From NCBI GenBank assembly GCA_049647585.1, contig JBARXY010000049.1, positions 137,576 through 201,575 of the forward strand: 64,000 bases of DNA, written 5' to 3'. The position numbers and the translations under genes were made by a program. The notes below the pieces were generated by a model. That model was not told the DNA's origin. It did not search any database and saw only the letters and a program-made list of their open reading frames with translations. Positions 1 through 7,986 of this stretch are shown here, piece by piece (within the stretch, counting starts at the first letter, position 1; each line of letters begins with the position of its first letter). This stretch comes from JAGQSZ01 sp049647585. GTDB taxonomy: Bacteria; Actinomycetota; Acidimicrobiia; Acidimicrobiales; Microtrichaceae.

Positions 1-2450
1 ATGTCGGCGGCCAGACCCTGGATGGGTGCGTTCATCGCTTGGCGTTCACCGGCAAGTCGGACGTTGCGCTGACCCGAGGAAAGCTCGGGTATCCGGCGGC
101 GGCGGCCGAACACCGTTTCGGTGTAGCCCCTCGTCCGGGCTTCTTCGACGGTCCGTTCCATGAAGGCCCGCACGCTGGGGAAGGCTGCGAAGTATGCGTC
201 GAGAATGACCTGCGCCTCGGATGTGGGAATCGCCAACCGTTGAGCGAGTCCGTAGGCCTCCATCCCGTAGGCCAGACCGTAGGAGACCATCTTGGCCTTG
301 GCGCGTTGAGCGCCGACGACCTGGTCAGCATCGACTCCGAACACCCGCGCAGCAGTTGTCGTGTGGATGTCCTGACCGGTGGTGAATGCCTCGATCAGCC
401 CGGGGTCCTCGGAGAGGTGTGCGATGACCCGCAGTTCGATCTGGTTGTAGTCGGCCACCAGAAACTCGTTGCCTTCCTCAGGAACGAACGCCTCGCGGAA
501 CCGGCGACCGTCTTCGGACCTAACAGGAATGTTGTGGAGGTTCGGAGCGTCGGAGGAAAGGCGTCCGGTTCTGGCAACCGTCTGGTTGAACGTCGCATGG
601 ATGCGGCCATCGGCTGCGACCTCGGCGAACAGCCCTTCGCCATAGGTCGATCGGAGTTTTTCAACCTCGCGGTAACGCAAGAGATGTTCAATTATCGGAT
701 GCTCGCCGCGAAGCTTTTCGAGAGTCGCCTGATTGGTCGAATAGCCGGTCTTGGTCTTCTTGCCCGGAGTCAGGGCCAGCTTCTCGTACAGGATTCGACG
801 CATCTGCGGTGTTGAATTGACGTTGAAGTCCTCACCCGCGGCTTCGATGATCGCGGCTCGCTCGGCGTCGGCCTGATCGGTCAAATCAGCGATCAGTGCG
901 CCGAGGACCTCAGTGTCGACACCTATTCCGCGGTGCTCCATCTTGGCGAGGACCCTCACGAGTGGAACTTCGACTTCGTCGTTCAGCCGGGACAGGCCCT
1001 GGGCCTCGAGTGCATCCAACAGTGCCTTAGCGAGTACGGCCGAACCGAGAGCGTCGCGCGCGGTCTTCTGGGCGACCGAGATGGTCGACTCGCCGAAGTC
1101 CAACTGACCGGCTGGGGTCACCCCCTCATCCGCCAGTTCTGCCGCCAGATAGCGCCGGGTCAGGTCACGCAGCTCATAGGACGAGTCCGCCGGATCCAAC
1201 AGGTAGGCCGCGAGTTTCGTGTCGAGCAGCAGTCCGGTGATATCCAGATCGAGCGCCAGCAGCGACCGCAGGATGGGCTTGGCATCATGGGCTGCGACGA
1301 CCTTTGCCCCACAGAGCAGAGCCGTCAGCTGCTCGCCCAACGCGTCGAACATGTTCGCCGGAACCCACAGCACCTCGCCCAGTTCGGCGTCGACGACAAA
1401 GGCCAAGCCCTGTAGAGGACTACGTCCCGCTTCTCCCTCCCAGGCCGCCGCCATGGCGAGTACCTCTGAACCAACCAGTGCACCGAGCGCAGAACGCACA
1501 TCGTCCAAGGTCTCGACATCGAGAACCTCGGCCTCGATCACCGTGACGCCCTCATCGTGGGTGCCTTCCCCGAATACGGTGGGGAAGGCGCCCGGGAGCC
1601 TCGGTAGCAGCGACGGAAACTCGAGCAGTTTGAACAGGTCGGTCACCTCATCCGGGTCGATCGTGCCCTGGCGGAGTTCGCTCAGGTCGACCCCCAGATC
1701 CACGTCGCGCACCAGACGCATCATTTCCAGATTGGAACGGGCTTGTGCCTCGTGCTCCTCGAGGTTCTGTCGGAGCTTTGGCGTCTGTTCTGCGGTGGCC
1801 GCGAAAATGCCGTCGAGACCGCCGTACTTGTTGATCAACTTGGCCGCGGTCTTCTCTCCGACTCCCGGTACGCCGGGGAGGTTGTCCGAAGGGTCTCCCC
1901 GCAGCGCGGCGTAGTCGACGTACTGGGTGGGTGTCACCCCGGTCCGCTCGAAGATCCCCTTTTCGTCGTAGAGGGCATAGTCAGACACTCCACGTTTGTT
2001 GTAGAGAACCTTGATCGCCGGGTCGTGCACCAGTTGGTAGCTGTCACGGTCGCCGGTGACGACGATGACTTCATCACCGACGGATTCGGCGTAGGTGGCG
2101 AGCGTTGCGATCACGTCGTCGGCCTCGAAGCCTGCCTTGGTGACGATGGGCAGCTTGAAGGTCTCGACCACCTGACGGACCAGACCCATCTGTTCGCGCA
2201 GGATGTCGGGGGTCGACTCGCGGTTTGCCTTGTAGGTATCGACCATCTGGTGCCTGAAGGTGGGCTCGGGCAGGTCGAAAGTGACCACGACCTGGTCTGG
2301 TTCGTGATCCCTGATCAGGTTCAGCAGCATCGAGGTGAACCCGAAGACGGCGTTGGTCACCTGGCCCGAAGCCGTCGTCATGTCGGTCGGCAGAGCGAAG
2401 AACGCCCTGTAGGTGAGGGAGTTCCCGTCGATGAGCATCAGTGTCGGCAC
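1..2450 (-). CDS. polA: DNA polymerase I, 3' part cut by window edge
   Basis: PolA fills gaps and removes RNA primers during replication and repair. The visible 816 codons hold the 5' nuclease domain (starting MLIDGNSLTYRAFFAL after a short lead), a middle 3'-5' exonuclease-like domain, and most of the polymerase domain. The polymerase domain shows motif A (DYNQIELR), the O-helix (KMVSYGLAYG) and NAPIQGLAADI at the edge; only about 70 residues should be missing. The exonuclease-like domain lacks the acidic DxE of motif I, so proofreading is probably lost, as in other actinobacterial PolA proteins. The GTG start at 2450 was chosen because a TACTGT -10 lies 7 bases upstream and there is no Shine-Dalgarno sequence. 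It lies 32 bases after pdtaR on the same strand. Confidence 0.97.
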   Translation of the reverse strand, partial: MPTLMLIDGNSLTYRAFFALPTDMTTASGQVTNAVFGFTSMLLNLIRDHEPDQVVVTFDLPEPTFRHQMVDTYKANRESTPDILREQMGLVRQVVETFKLPIVTKAGFEADDVIATLATYAESVGDEVIVVTGDRDSYQLVHDPAIKVLYNKRGVSDYALYDEKGIFERTGVTPTQYVDYAALRGDPSDNLPGVPGVGEKTAAKLINKYGGLDGIFAATAEQTPKLRQNLEEHEAQARSNLEMMRLVRDVDLGVDLSELRQGTIDPDEVTDLFKLLEFPSLLPRLPGAFPTVFGEGTHDEGVTVIEAEVLDVETLDDVRSALGALVGSEVLAMAAAWEGEAGRSPLQGLAFVVDAELGEVLWVPANMFDALGEQLTALLCGAKVVAAHDAKPILRSLLALDLDITGLLLDTKLAAYLLDPADSSYELRDLTRRYLAAELADEGVTPAGQLDFGESTISVAQKTARDALGSAVLAKALLDALEAQGLSRLNDEVEVPLVRVLAKMEHRGIGVDTEVLGALIADLTDQADAERAAIIEAAGEDFNVNSTPQMRRILYEKLALTPGKKTKTGYSTNQATLEKLRGEHPIIEHLLRYREVEKLRSTYGEGLFAEVAADGRIHATFNQTVARTGRLSSDAPNLHNIPVRSEDGRRFREAFVPEEGNEFLVADYNQIELRVIAHLSEDPGLIEAFTTGQDIHTTTAARVFGVDADQVVGAQRAKAKMVSYGLAYGMEAYGLAQRLAIPTSEAQVILDAYFAAFPSVRAFMERTVEEARTRGYTETVFGRRRRIPELSSGQRNVRLAGERQAMNAPIQGLAAD

Positions 2451-2457
2451 GGTGCCG

Positions 2458-2463
2458 ACAGTA
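2458..2463 (-). promoter_or_regulatory. -10 element for leaderless polA
   Basis: TACTGT on the minus strand ends 7 bases before the GTG start of polA, the spacing expected if transcription begins at the start codon. It suggests polA can be transcribed independently of pdtaR. Confidence 0.5.
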
Positions 2464-2482
2464 CAAGCTCAGAGGGACACCC

Positions 2483-3058
2483 TCAGGGCGTGAGGGTCCC
2501 CGACAGAATCTCTGTGGATACGTCCTTCATCGAGCGACGCGACTTCATGGCGGTCTTCTGGATGAACTCGAACGCCGCCTTCTCACCGAGACCGTGGTCG
2601 TCCATCAAAATGCCCTTGGCGCGATCGATGGTCTTGCGTGCCTCGAGCCGGTCGGTGGCGTTCTCGACCTCGGCGACCAGAGCCTTCTCGTCCTTGAACC
2701 TGGCAATCGCGACCTCGATCGCAGGAGCCAGGTCGTGGCGTTCGAAAGGCTTTACGACGTATCCGTGGACACCGGCGTCACTCGCCTCGTCGATCAATTC
2801 CCGCTGCGAGAACGCGGTGACCAGAACCACAGCGGTCAGACGCTCGGAATTTATGATCCGTGCTGCCGAAATGCCGTCCATGCCGGGCATCTTGATATCC
2901 AACAGGACGACATCCGGGGCCTCCTTGCGGACAAGTTCAACTGCTTCGTCCCCGCGCCCGCATTGGCCAACTACTTCGTAGCCCTCTTCCTGGAGTAGTT
3001 CGCACAGGTCCATTCTGATGATGGCTTCATCCTCTGCGACGACGACTCTGGTTGGCAC
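2483..3058 (-). CDS. pdtaR: ANTAR response regulator (PdtaR type)
   Basis: A 191-residue two-domain protein. Residues 1-120 are a receiver domain with acidic pocket E9/D10, phospho-acceptor D54 (VVLLDIKMPGMDG), T in VTAF and the conserved Lys in VKPFE. Residues about 130-190 are an ANTAR RNA-binding domain (RKTIDRAKGILMDD, then KAAFEFIQKTAM). Proteins of this type bind RNA hairpins and prevent transcription termination once phosphorylated by a PdtaS-type kinase; no kinase is in the window. In mycobacteria pdtaR also lies close to polA, which supports the symbol. The GTG start at 3058 has AGGA 8 bases upstream; longer starts would add an unconserved tail. A TAGGAA also sits 7 bases upstream, so the start signal is ambiguous but the position is not. 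Confidence 0.93.
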   Translation of the reverse strand: MPTRVVVAEDEAIIRMDLCELLQEEGYEVVGQCGRGDEAVELVRKEAPDVVLLDIKMPGMDGISAARIINSERLTAVVLVTAFSQRELIDEASDAGVHGYVVKPFERHDLAPAIEVAIARFKDEKALVAEVENATDRLEARKTIDRAKGILMDDHGLGEKAAFEFIQKTAMKSRRSMKDVSTEILSGTLTP

Positions 3059-3122
3059 CTTTGAGTTCCTAACTGAGCTTTGGGGTGCGGGCGGGCACCG
3101 GGTGGGACATCCTACTTTTGGT

Positions 3123-3413
3123 TCAGCGTCGCTTGGCGGCCAGCTGGTCAAGAAGTTCGTCCTGGTCCGTTTCGAGCTTCCTGATCCGGGCGACCAGGTC
3201 TTCTCGATGACGGCTCATGGACGCAGAAGTCTGCTGGGCGTCAACGTTGTCGACCCGGTCCTGTGGCGAGTCCGACACAATTGACCTGAGTCTCGTATCG
3301 TCAGCGATTTCCGAGAAATGCAGGGCTTGTTCGTCGGTGACGCGCAGATCTTCCCTGGCTTCGACCAGCTCTCGACTGATGCGACGCAGGCGACGCTCGA
3401 TGAACATTCCCAC
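3123..3413 (-). CDS. small charged coiled-coil protein, unknown function
   Basis: A 96-residue hydrophilic protein with no signal peptide or membrane segment. The N-terminus (ERRLRRISRELVEAREDLRV) and C-terminus (RKLETDQDELLDQLAAKRR) look like amphipathic, Arg/Glu-rich helices separated by a less structured middle. I do not recognise a named family. It is the first gene of a minus-strand group with pdtaR (64 bases downstream) and polA, so it may be co-expressed with them. The GTG start at 3413 is chosen because TACACT lies 6 bases upstream; an in-frame ATG follows at 3407. Confidence 0.65.
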   Translation of the reverse strand: MGMFIERRLRRISRELVEAREDLRVTDEQALHFSEIADDTRLRSIVSDSPQDRVDNVDAQQTSASMSRHREDLVARIRKLETDQDELLDQLAAKRR

Positions 3414-3419
3414 GTCGAC

Positions 3420-3425
3420 AGTGTA
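3420..3425 (-). promoter_or_regulatory. -10 element for the coiled-coil gene
   Basis: TACACT on the minus strand, 6 bases before GTG 3413. It lies in the 90-base divergent gap shared with malQ. Confidence 0.45.
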
Positions 3426-3503
3426 CGGAGGTGGGAGGCGAATTCGGGTATCTCCGAGCCGATGTGACAGAGAAACACGCTGGGACTTCGCGACACTTGT
3501 TCT

Positions 3504-5564
3504 GTGCAACTGGACCATTGGCGGGTTTCCGACGGCTATTTCAATACCGGAGGCCAGTGGGTCGCCACCGATGAAGATGTTCGCCGGGCACTTCACGCAA
3601 GCCTCGGCGGCAACATCAACAGATCCGGCGATGATCAGAGTGATATCGCAGCAGACGGTTCCGCCCGCTCTACCGGCGGCGGGCCCGAACTGCTCCCGAC
3701 ATGGTTCGTCAAGCACGGAGACGCACCGTCGATAGACGGATCGGCGCTGCTGACCCTGGAGGACGGCAGCGAAGTGATCGCCTCGGACAGACTTCCGCCA
3801 GATCTGCCCCTCGGCTCACACCGGTTGGTTCCCGATGACGGTGGGAGGGTCACCAATCTGTTCGTCGTGCCGACCCGACAGGCCCAGCCATCCCGGGGGT
3901 GGGGCTGGGCGAGTCAGCTCTACGCCACCCGCTCAGCCGGAAGTTGGGGCCACGGCGATCTGGCCGACCTCGGCAGGCTCGCAAATTGGGCGTCGTCGAT
4001 GGGTGCGGGTCTGGTGGCCCACAATCCGCTGGGGTCGAGCCTTCCCCTTCCGAGTCAGGAGCCGTCGCCCTATTTCGGGTCGTCGCGTCGGTTCCTGTCG
4101 CTTCTCTATCTGAACGTCGAACGTGTCGTTGGTGCCGACCGGATCGCTCCGGAATTGGACGGCCTGGCCCGAGCAGGTCGAGGGCTCAACGATGACCGGA
4201 TGATCGACCGGGACAGGGTCTTCGCCCTGAAGATGGCCGCAGTCGAGCGGATCTGGGGCGAGATCAGATCCGACCAGCGCGTCGTGTCCATTGTGGGCAA
4301 TTCCGACCGCTCCCTGATCCGACACAGCGTGTTCTGCGCGTTGGCCGAGACCTACGGGGTCGGATGGCCCGCCTGGCCAAGCAGCTTGCGCCACCCCGAC
4401 TCCCCCGCTGTCGAAGAATTCCGTCGGGCCAACGCCGACCGGGTCGACTTCTGGTGTTGGGTCCACCTGGAACTGGAGCGGGAACTAGCCGAGGCGTCCA
4501 AGGCCGGGGCCGGACTCATGGCGGACCTGGCCGTCGGCTTCGATCCTGACGGCTCCGACGCCTGGGCCGACCAGGACTTCTTGGCGCTGGACTGTCGGGT
4601 CGGCGCCCCCGGGGACGACTTCAACCCGGACGGCCAGGACTGGGGGGTCACCCCATACGTGCCGTGGAAGCTGCGGAACGCCGGCTACGAACCGTGGCTC
4701 CGGACGCTGCGGCCCATACTGCGCAACTGTGCGGGTCTGCGGATAGATCACGTCATGGGACTGTTCAGACTGTTCTGGATACCGGCCAGCATCGATCCGG
4801 CAGACGACCGCGACAGCGGAGCACGCCAGGTTCGTGTCGACGGGAGCGGATCGGTTCGGGCAATCGGCGCGTACGTCTACCAGTACGGGACCGAGTTGCT
4901 GGACCTCGCGTTGATGGAAGCGGCGAAAGCCGGCGTCTGGCTCGCCGGGGAGGATCTGGGCACCGTCGAGGACGACGTCCGATCCGCCATGAACTCGCGT
5001 GGAGTGCTCGGCTACAGGGTCGGCTGGTTCGAGGACGTCGACCCCTCGAACTGGCCGGTCGACACGGTCGGATCATTGAACACCCATGACCTGGCGACGG
5101 TTGCTGGAGTGTGTCAATTGGCCGCGGGTCTCACTGAGGATGGTCCCGAACCTGACGACGCTGACGAGGACCAAGCAGTCGATGACCGGCCCGTCGATGA
5201 CAACGATCGGCTACTTGTCGAACGACTCGCCCGGCTCGCAGGCATCGGCTCGTCAAACGCGAGCGACCAGACCGCTGCGAGTGTCGACGCCGTGATCCTC
5301 GCGGCGCACGAATCGCTCGCAGGCGCTGGGAGCGCTGTCGTGTTGTCATCCCTGGACGACTCCCAAGCCCTCATCGAGCAGCCGAACCATCCCGGGACGG
5401 TCGACGAATTTCCGAACTGGCGCCTGGCGCTACCGGTCCCAATCGAGGACTTCGACACCACGCTGGCACCCCAGATCGCTGAGGCGATGATCTCTCGCCA
5501 CAACAGCCACCGACGGGCAGGGGGTAGCGATGCCTCCGATAGCCTCGGCCCGCAGTCCCTTTGA
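3504..5564 (+). CDS. malQ: 4-alpha-glucanotransferase (amylomaltase)
   Basis: A GH77 enzyme that disproportionates maltodextrins in cytoplasmic glycogen/maltodextrin metabolism. At 686 residues it has the size of the long bacterial MalQ proteins, with an N-terminal accessory domain (about 1-130). The catalytic residues are visible: nucleophile D415 in LRIDHVMG, acid/base E483 in AGEDLGT and D529 in NTHDL. PLPSQEPSPY near residue 180 is also typical. A poorly conserved, Asp-rich stretch (about 550-575) lies after the active site. No glycogen genes are nearby. The start is a GTG with no clear Shine-Dalgarno sequence; this is the only start that keeps the N-terminus. Its last codons and TGA lie in the first copy of a 16-base tandem repeat. 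Confidence 0.93.
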   Translation: MQLDHWRVSDGYFNTGGQWVATDEDVRRALHASLGGNINRSGDDQSDIAADGSARSTGGGPELLPTWFVKHGDAPSIDGSALLTLEDGSEVIASDRLPPDLPLGSHRLVPDDGGRVTNLFVVPTRQAQPSRGWGWASQLYATRSAGSWGHGDLADLGRLANWASSMGAGLVAHNPLGSSLPLPSQEPSPYFGSSRRFLSLLYLNVERVVGADRIAPELDGLARAGRGLNDDRMIDRDRVFALKMAAVERIWGEIRSDQRVVSIVGNSDRSLIRHSVFCALAETYGVGWPAWPSSLRHPDSPAVEEFRRANADRVDFWCWVHLELERELAEASKAGAGLMADLAVGFDPDGSDAWADQDFLALDCRVGAPGDDFNPDGQDWGVTPYVPWKLRNAGYEPWLRTLRPILRNCAGLRIDHVMGLFRLFWIPASIDPADDRDSGARQVRVDGSGSVRAIGAYVYQYGTELLDLALMEAAKAGVWLAGEDLGTVEDDVRSAMNSRGVLGYRVGWFEDVDPSNWPVDTVGSLNTHDLATVAGVCQLAAGLTEDGPEPDDADEDQAVDDRPVDDNDRLLVERLARLAGIGSSNASDQTAASVDAVILAAHESLAGAGSAVVLSSLDDSQALIEQPNHPGTVDEFPNWRLALPVPIEDFDTTLAPQIAEAMISRHNSHRRAGGSDASDSLGPQSL

Positions 5565-5596
5565 CCCGCAGTCCCTTTGACCCGCAGTCCCTTTGA
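5549..5596. repeat. 16-bp perfect tandem repeat x3 at malQ stop
   Basis: Three exact copies of CCCGCAGTCCCTTTGA at 5549-5564, 5565-5580 and 5581-5596. The malQ stop codon is the TGA closing copy 1, and the next gene starts 18 bases after copy 3. Each copy carries the same TGA, so extra copies do not lengthen MalQ. Confidence 0.95.
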
Positions 5597-5613
5597 GAAG
5601 TCATGAGGCAGAA

Positions 5614-6450
5614 GTGAGCGATCTAGTGCGGAACGGCCTGTCATCGGTCAGTCCCAAAGCCATCGAACCCCGGATGATCGATGTTCCCGGCATCAAGAAC
5701 CTGCGAGACGTCGGTGGCCTGATCACCGCAGACGGTCGTCGATTGACACAGGGACTGATTCTTCGCTCGGCGCAACTCGGGGCCGAAGATCCGAGGACCC
5801 TGGACGGACTGGCGGCGCTGGGACTCGAGCGGGTCTTCGACCTTCGGACCATCCACGAGACCGAGGCCCTTCCGGACGCAGTGCCTGATGGTGTCGACGT
5901 GGTCCACTTGGACGTGCTCGCCGGCACATCGGAATCGGTCGCAACCGGCCTTGAAGACCTATTCGAGGACCCCGCCGCCGCAATGGACATACTGCGAGAA
6001 GGCAGGGTGGAGCTGCACTACCTCCACACCTACAAGGAGTTGGTGCACCTCGATAGCGCGCGGACTTCATACACGTCCCTCTTCACGGAACTTGCGGACG
6101 GAAAGGTCTCGCTCTTCCACTGCACTGCAGGCAAAGACCGTACGGGGTGGGCCGCGGCGTCGCTCCAGTTGCTGTTGGGTGTTCCGCTGGACTCGGTCAT
6201 CGCCGATTACCTGGCCAGCAATGGGCCGACCATGGAGCTGTTCCAGCCGATCCTCGACTCCTTCACAGCGGTTGGCGGTGAACCGGAGCTACTCGCACCG
6301 GTGTTCCAGGTCGATGCCGCCTATCTCAACTCAGCCATGGCGGAAGTTTCGGCTCTGTTCGGTGACATTGACGGCTACTTCAAGGAAGGCCTCGGCCTCG
6401 ACCGCGACATCACCGACGCACTCCGCCACAACTTGCTCCAGCCCGGCTGA
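5614..6450 (+). CDS. tyrosine-protein phosphatase (Y_phosphatase3 family)
   Basis: A 278-residue protein with the P-loop HCTAGKDRTG, nucleophile C170. The N-terminal NLRDVGG (around residue 28) is the other signature of the bacterial/fungal tyrosine phosphatases related to mycobacterial PtpB. The substrate cannot be read from the sequence; such enzymes act on phosphotyrosine or phosphoinositides. There is no signal peptide, so a cytoplasmic location is most likely. The start at GTG 5614 is chosen because GAGG lies 5 bases upstream; a TTG 21 bases earlier falls inside the 16-base repeat and is unlikely. It follows malQ closely and may share its transcript. Confidence 0.88.
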   Translation: MSDLVRNGLSSVSPKAIEPRMIDVPGIKNLRDVGGLITADGRRLTQGLILRSAQLGAEDPRTLDGLAALGLERVFDLRTIHETEALPDAVPDGVDVVHLDVLAGTSESVATGLEDLFEDPAAAMDILREGRVELHYLHTYKELVHLDSARTSYTSLFTELADGKVSLFHCTAGKDRTGWAAASLQLLLGVPLDSVIADYLASNGPTMELFQPILDSFTAVGGEPELLAPVFQVDAAYLNSAMAEVSALFGDIDGYFKEGLGLDRDITDALRHNLLQPG

Positions 6451-6507
6451 TCTACCCACCGCTCAGCACCTGACCGGCACTGCGGCCAACGGGAGAACTC
6501 CACAGCC

Positions 6508-6548
6508 AAAAACGATGAAACCCCTGAACCCGAAGGTTCAAGGGTTTC
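6508..6548 (-). terminator. intrinsic terminator downstream of tRNA-Leu
   Basis: On the minus strand a 13-bp stem with one mismatch and a TTCG loop (6518-6547) is followed five bases later by five T residues (6508-6512). It lies 22 bases beyond the tRNA 3' end. Confidence 0.7.
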
Positions 6549-6569
6549 CGATGTCTCGCGACATCCAAT

Positions 6570-6655
<86 letters not shown>

Positions 6656-6686
6656 GAGGGGGAGAACTCTACTCGTTCCGTCGATC

Positions 6687-6692
6687 TAATAT
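6687..6692 (+). promoter_or_regulatory. -10 element for small membrane gene
   Basis: TAATAT, one substitution from TATAAT-type consensus, ends 7 bases before ATG 6700. It predicts a leaderless transcript divergent from the tRNA. Confidence 0.5.
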
Positions 6693-6699
6693 TGACCAC

Positions 6700-6867
6700 A
6701 TGTCCGGCTCAACCGACAACTCGAAGCGCCGAAGTCCAGCACTGCGAATCCTGATTTTCGTGGTGCTGACCGTCGGTCTTGCGACACTCGTCCGTAAGTG
6801 GGCGCTGTCCAAGTCCGACCAGGAGTTCGAGGCACGCCTTCGGGCAGCCGACGAAGCCAGAGACTGA
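6700..6867 (+). CDS. small single-pass membrane protein, unknown function
   Basis: An ATG-started ORF of 55 residues, short enough to be missed by length filters. A basic N-terminus (residues 8-11, SKRR) precedes one transmembrane helix (about 15-31, ILIFVVLTVGLATLV). A charged C-terminal helix follows (EFEARLRAADEARD). The orientation is probably N-in or N-out undetermined; nothing identifies a function. Support comes from the good -10 seven bases upstream and from the protein-like composition. It converges on bcp. Confidence 0.6.
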   Translation: MSGSTDNSKRRSPALRILIFVVLTVGLATLVRKWALSKSDQEFEARLRAADEARD

Positions 6868-6930
6868 CGCGTCATCCCCTTGGGCCTAAGCCGTCCGGTC
6901 GATTCCGAACGCCAGGGCTGAAAACCCTGA

Positions 6931-7419
6931 TCAGGCTGCTGCGCCGGCCTTCAGGGCGGCCAGCAGCTTCTTGGGGGTGTCCTTCGGGCTGATCTTGTAC
7001 CAGACCTGTTCGAGCTTGCCCTTCTCATCCACCAGGAAGGCCGAGCGGATGATTCCCATGTACACCTTGCCGTAGAGCTTCTTCTCACCCCACACGCCGT
7101 ACTTCTCGGCGATGGCGTGGTCCGGGTCGGACAACAGCGGAAACTCCAAGCTGTACTTGTTGTCGAAGTTCTCGAGCTTCTCGGGCAGATCGGGGCTGAT
7201 CCCCAAGATCACGGTGTCGCCGATCTCGTCGGCGATGTCGCGCAATCCACACGCCTGGGACGTACATCCGGGGGTGTTGGCCTTTGGGTAGAAGAAGATC
7301 AGTACCTTGCGACCGGCGAACTCGGAGAGTCGCACCTTTTCGCCGGCCTGGTTCTTCAGAGTGAAAGCCGGAGCTTTCTTTCCGATGGTCAGTCGATCGT
7401 CGACATTGCTTTCAGCCAT
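6931..7419 (-). CDS. bcp: thioredoxin-dependent peroxiredoxin (Bcp/PrxQ)
   Basis: Reduces hydroperoxides with thioredoxin as the electron donor. The 162-residue protein has the AhpC/TSA fold. The peroxidatic cysteine is C52 in TPGCTSQACG and the resolving cysteine is C57, five residues on, the 2-Cys arrangement of E. coli Bcp. The active-site Pro/Thr context FFYPKANTPGCT is intact. The ATG at 7419 has TACTGT 6 bases upstream; a longer reading would add 16 unconserved residues. Mycobacterium tuberculosis also has a bcp gene in its his-trp cluster, so the position next to the trp genes may be ancestral. Confidence 0.95.
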   Translation of the reverse strand: MAESNVDDRLTIGKKAPAFTLKNQAGEKVRLSEFAGRKVLIFFYPKANTPGCTSQACGLRDIADEIGDTVILGISPDLPEKLENFDNKYSLEFPLLSDPDHAIAEKYGVWGEKKLYGKVYMGIIRSAFLVDEKGKLEQVWYKISPKDTPKKLLAALKAGAAA

Positions 7420-7425
7420 GCCGTC

Positions 7426-7431
7426 ACAGTA
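7426..7431 (-). promoter_or_regulatory. -10 element for bcp
   Basis: TACTGT on the minus strand, 6 bases before ATG 7419; predicts a leaderless bcp mRNA. Confidence 0.45.
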
Positions 7432-7465
7432 TCCGCAAGCTGTGGCGGCCGACGGCGAACGCGAC

Positions 7466-7494
7466 AAGGGGCCGCCCGGATTGGACGACCCCTT
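7466..7494 (-). terminator. terminator-like hairpin after HU gene
   Basis: A 12-bp stem (AAGGGGTCGTCC with GGGCGGCCCCTT, two G-U pairs) and a 5-base loop, 45 bases past the HU stop codon and just upstream of the bcp promoter. There is no T tract, so it may act with Rho or only stabilise the mRNA end. Confidence 0.45.
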
Positions 7495-7538
7495 ACCGCA
7501 CTAGTTCAGCTACAGCGCCGAAGCGATGCAGCCCTAGA

Positions 7539-7823
7539 TCACTTGCCTGACTTGGCCCGTGCCTTCAGCTTGGCTCCGGCGCTCACCTTGGCGGCGTTGG
7601 ATGCTGCAACCTGGAGCGGCTCACCCGTCTGTGGGTTGCGGCCCATACGGGCTGCGCGCTTGGTCTGCTCGAACTTGAGGAAGCCAGGAATGGTCAGGGC
7701 CTCTTTGCCCTTGGCCACGATGTCACCAGCGATGCTCTCGAAGGTGTCCAGAACTGCCTGGACGTCCTTCTTGGAAATGTCGGTGCGCTGGGCGATGGTC
7801 TCTACGAGTTCTGTCTTGTTCAT
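7539..7823 (-). CDS. hup: DNA-binding protein HU
   Basis: A 94-residue histone-like protein that bends and compacts DNA as a dimer. The start (MNKTELVETIAQ) and the beta-arm region GRNPQTGEPLQVAAS, with the conserved RNPQTG intercalating loop, are canonical. The C-terminus is a short basic tail (KLKARAKSGK), not the long Lys/Ala tail of mycobacterial HupB. A strong AGGAGG lies 7 bases before the ATG, so this is one of the clearly leadered genes. It has its own 160-base upstream region after trpA. Confidence 0.97.
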   Translation of the reverse strand: MNKTELVETIAQRTDISKKDVQAVLDTFESIAGDIVAKGKEALTIPGFLKFEQTKRAARMGRNPQTGEPLQVAASNAAKVSAGAKLKARAKSGK

Positions 7824-7986
7824 GGATGTTCCTCCTGATTATCGATCATCTGACGTGCCGACCGATTCCCCAACCAGCGTCGATCGATCGGGACGGCAAA
7901 TTGCAACCATGTAACTATCACGGATTCAGCACGTTGTGAAGCACAAACGTTGAATTCTCGGGGTTTTCTCGAATTGTTCCTCAGGG

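Noticed and set aside
1743..2981. A 412-codon plus-strand frame
   Set aside because: It runs antisense through both polA and pdtaR, two certain genes; composition is that of a shadow frame.
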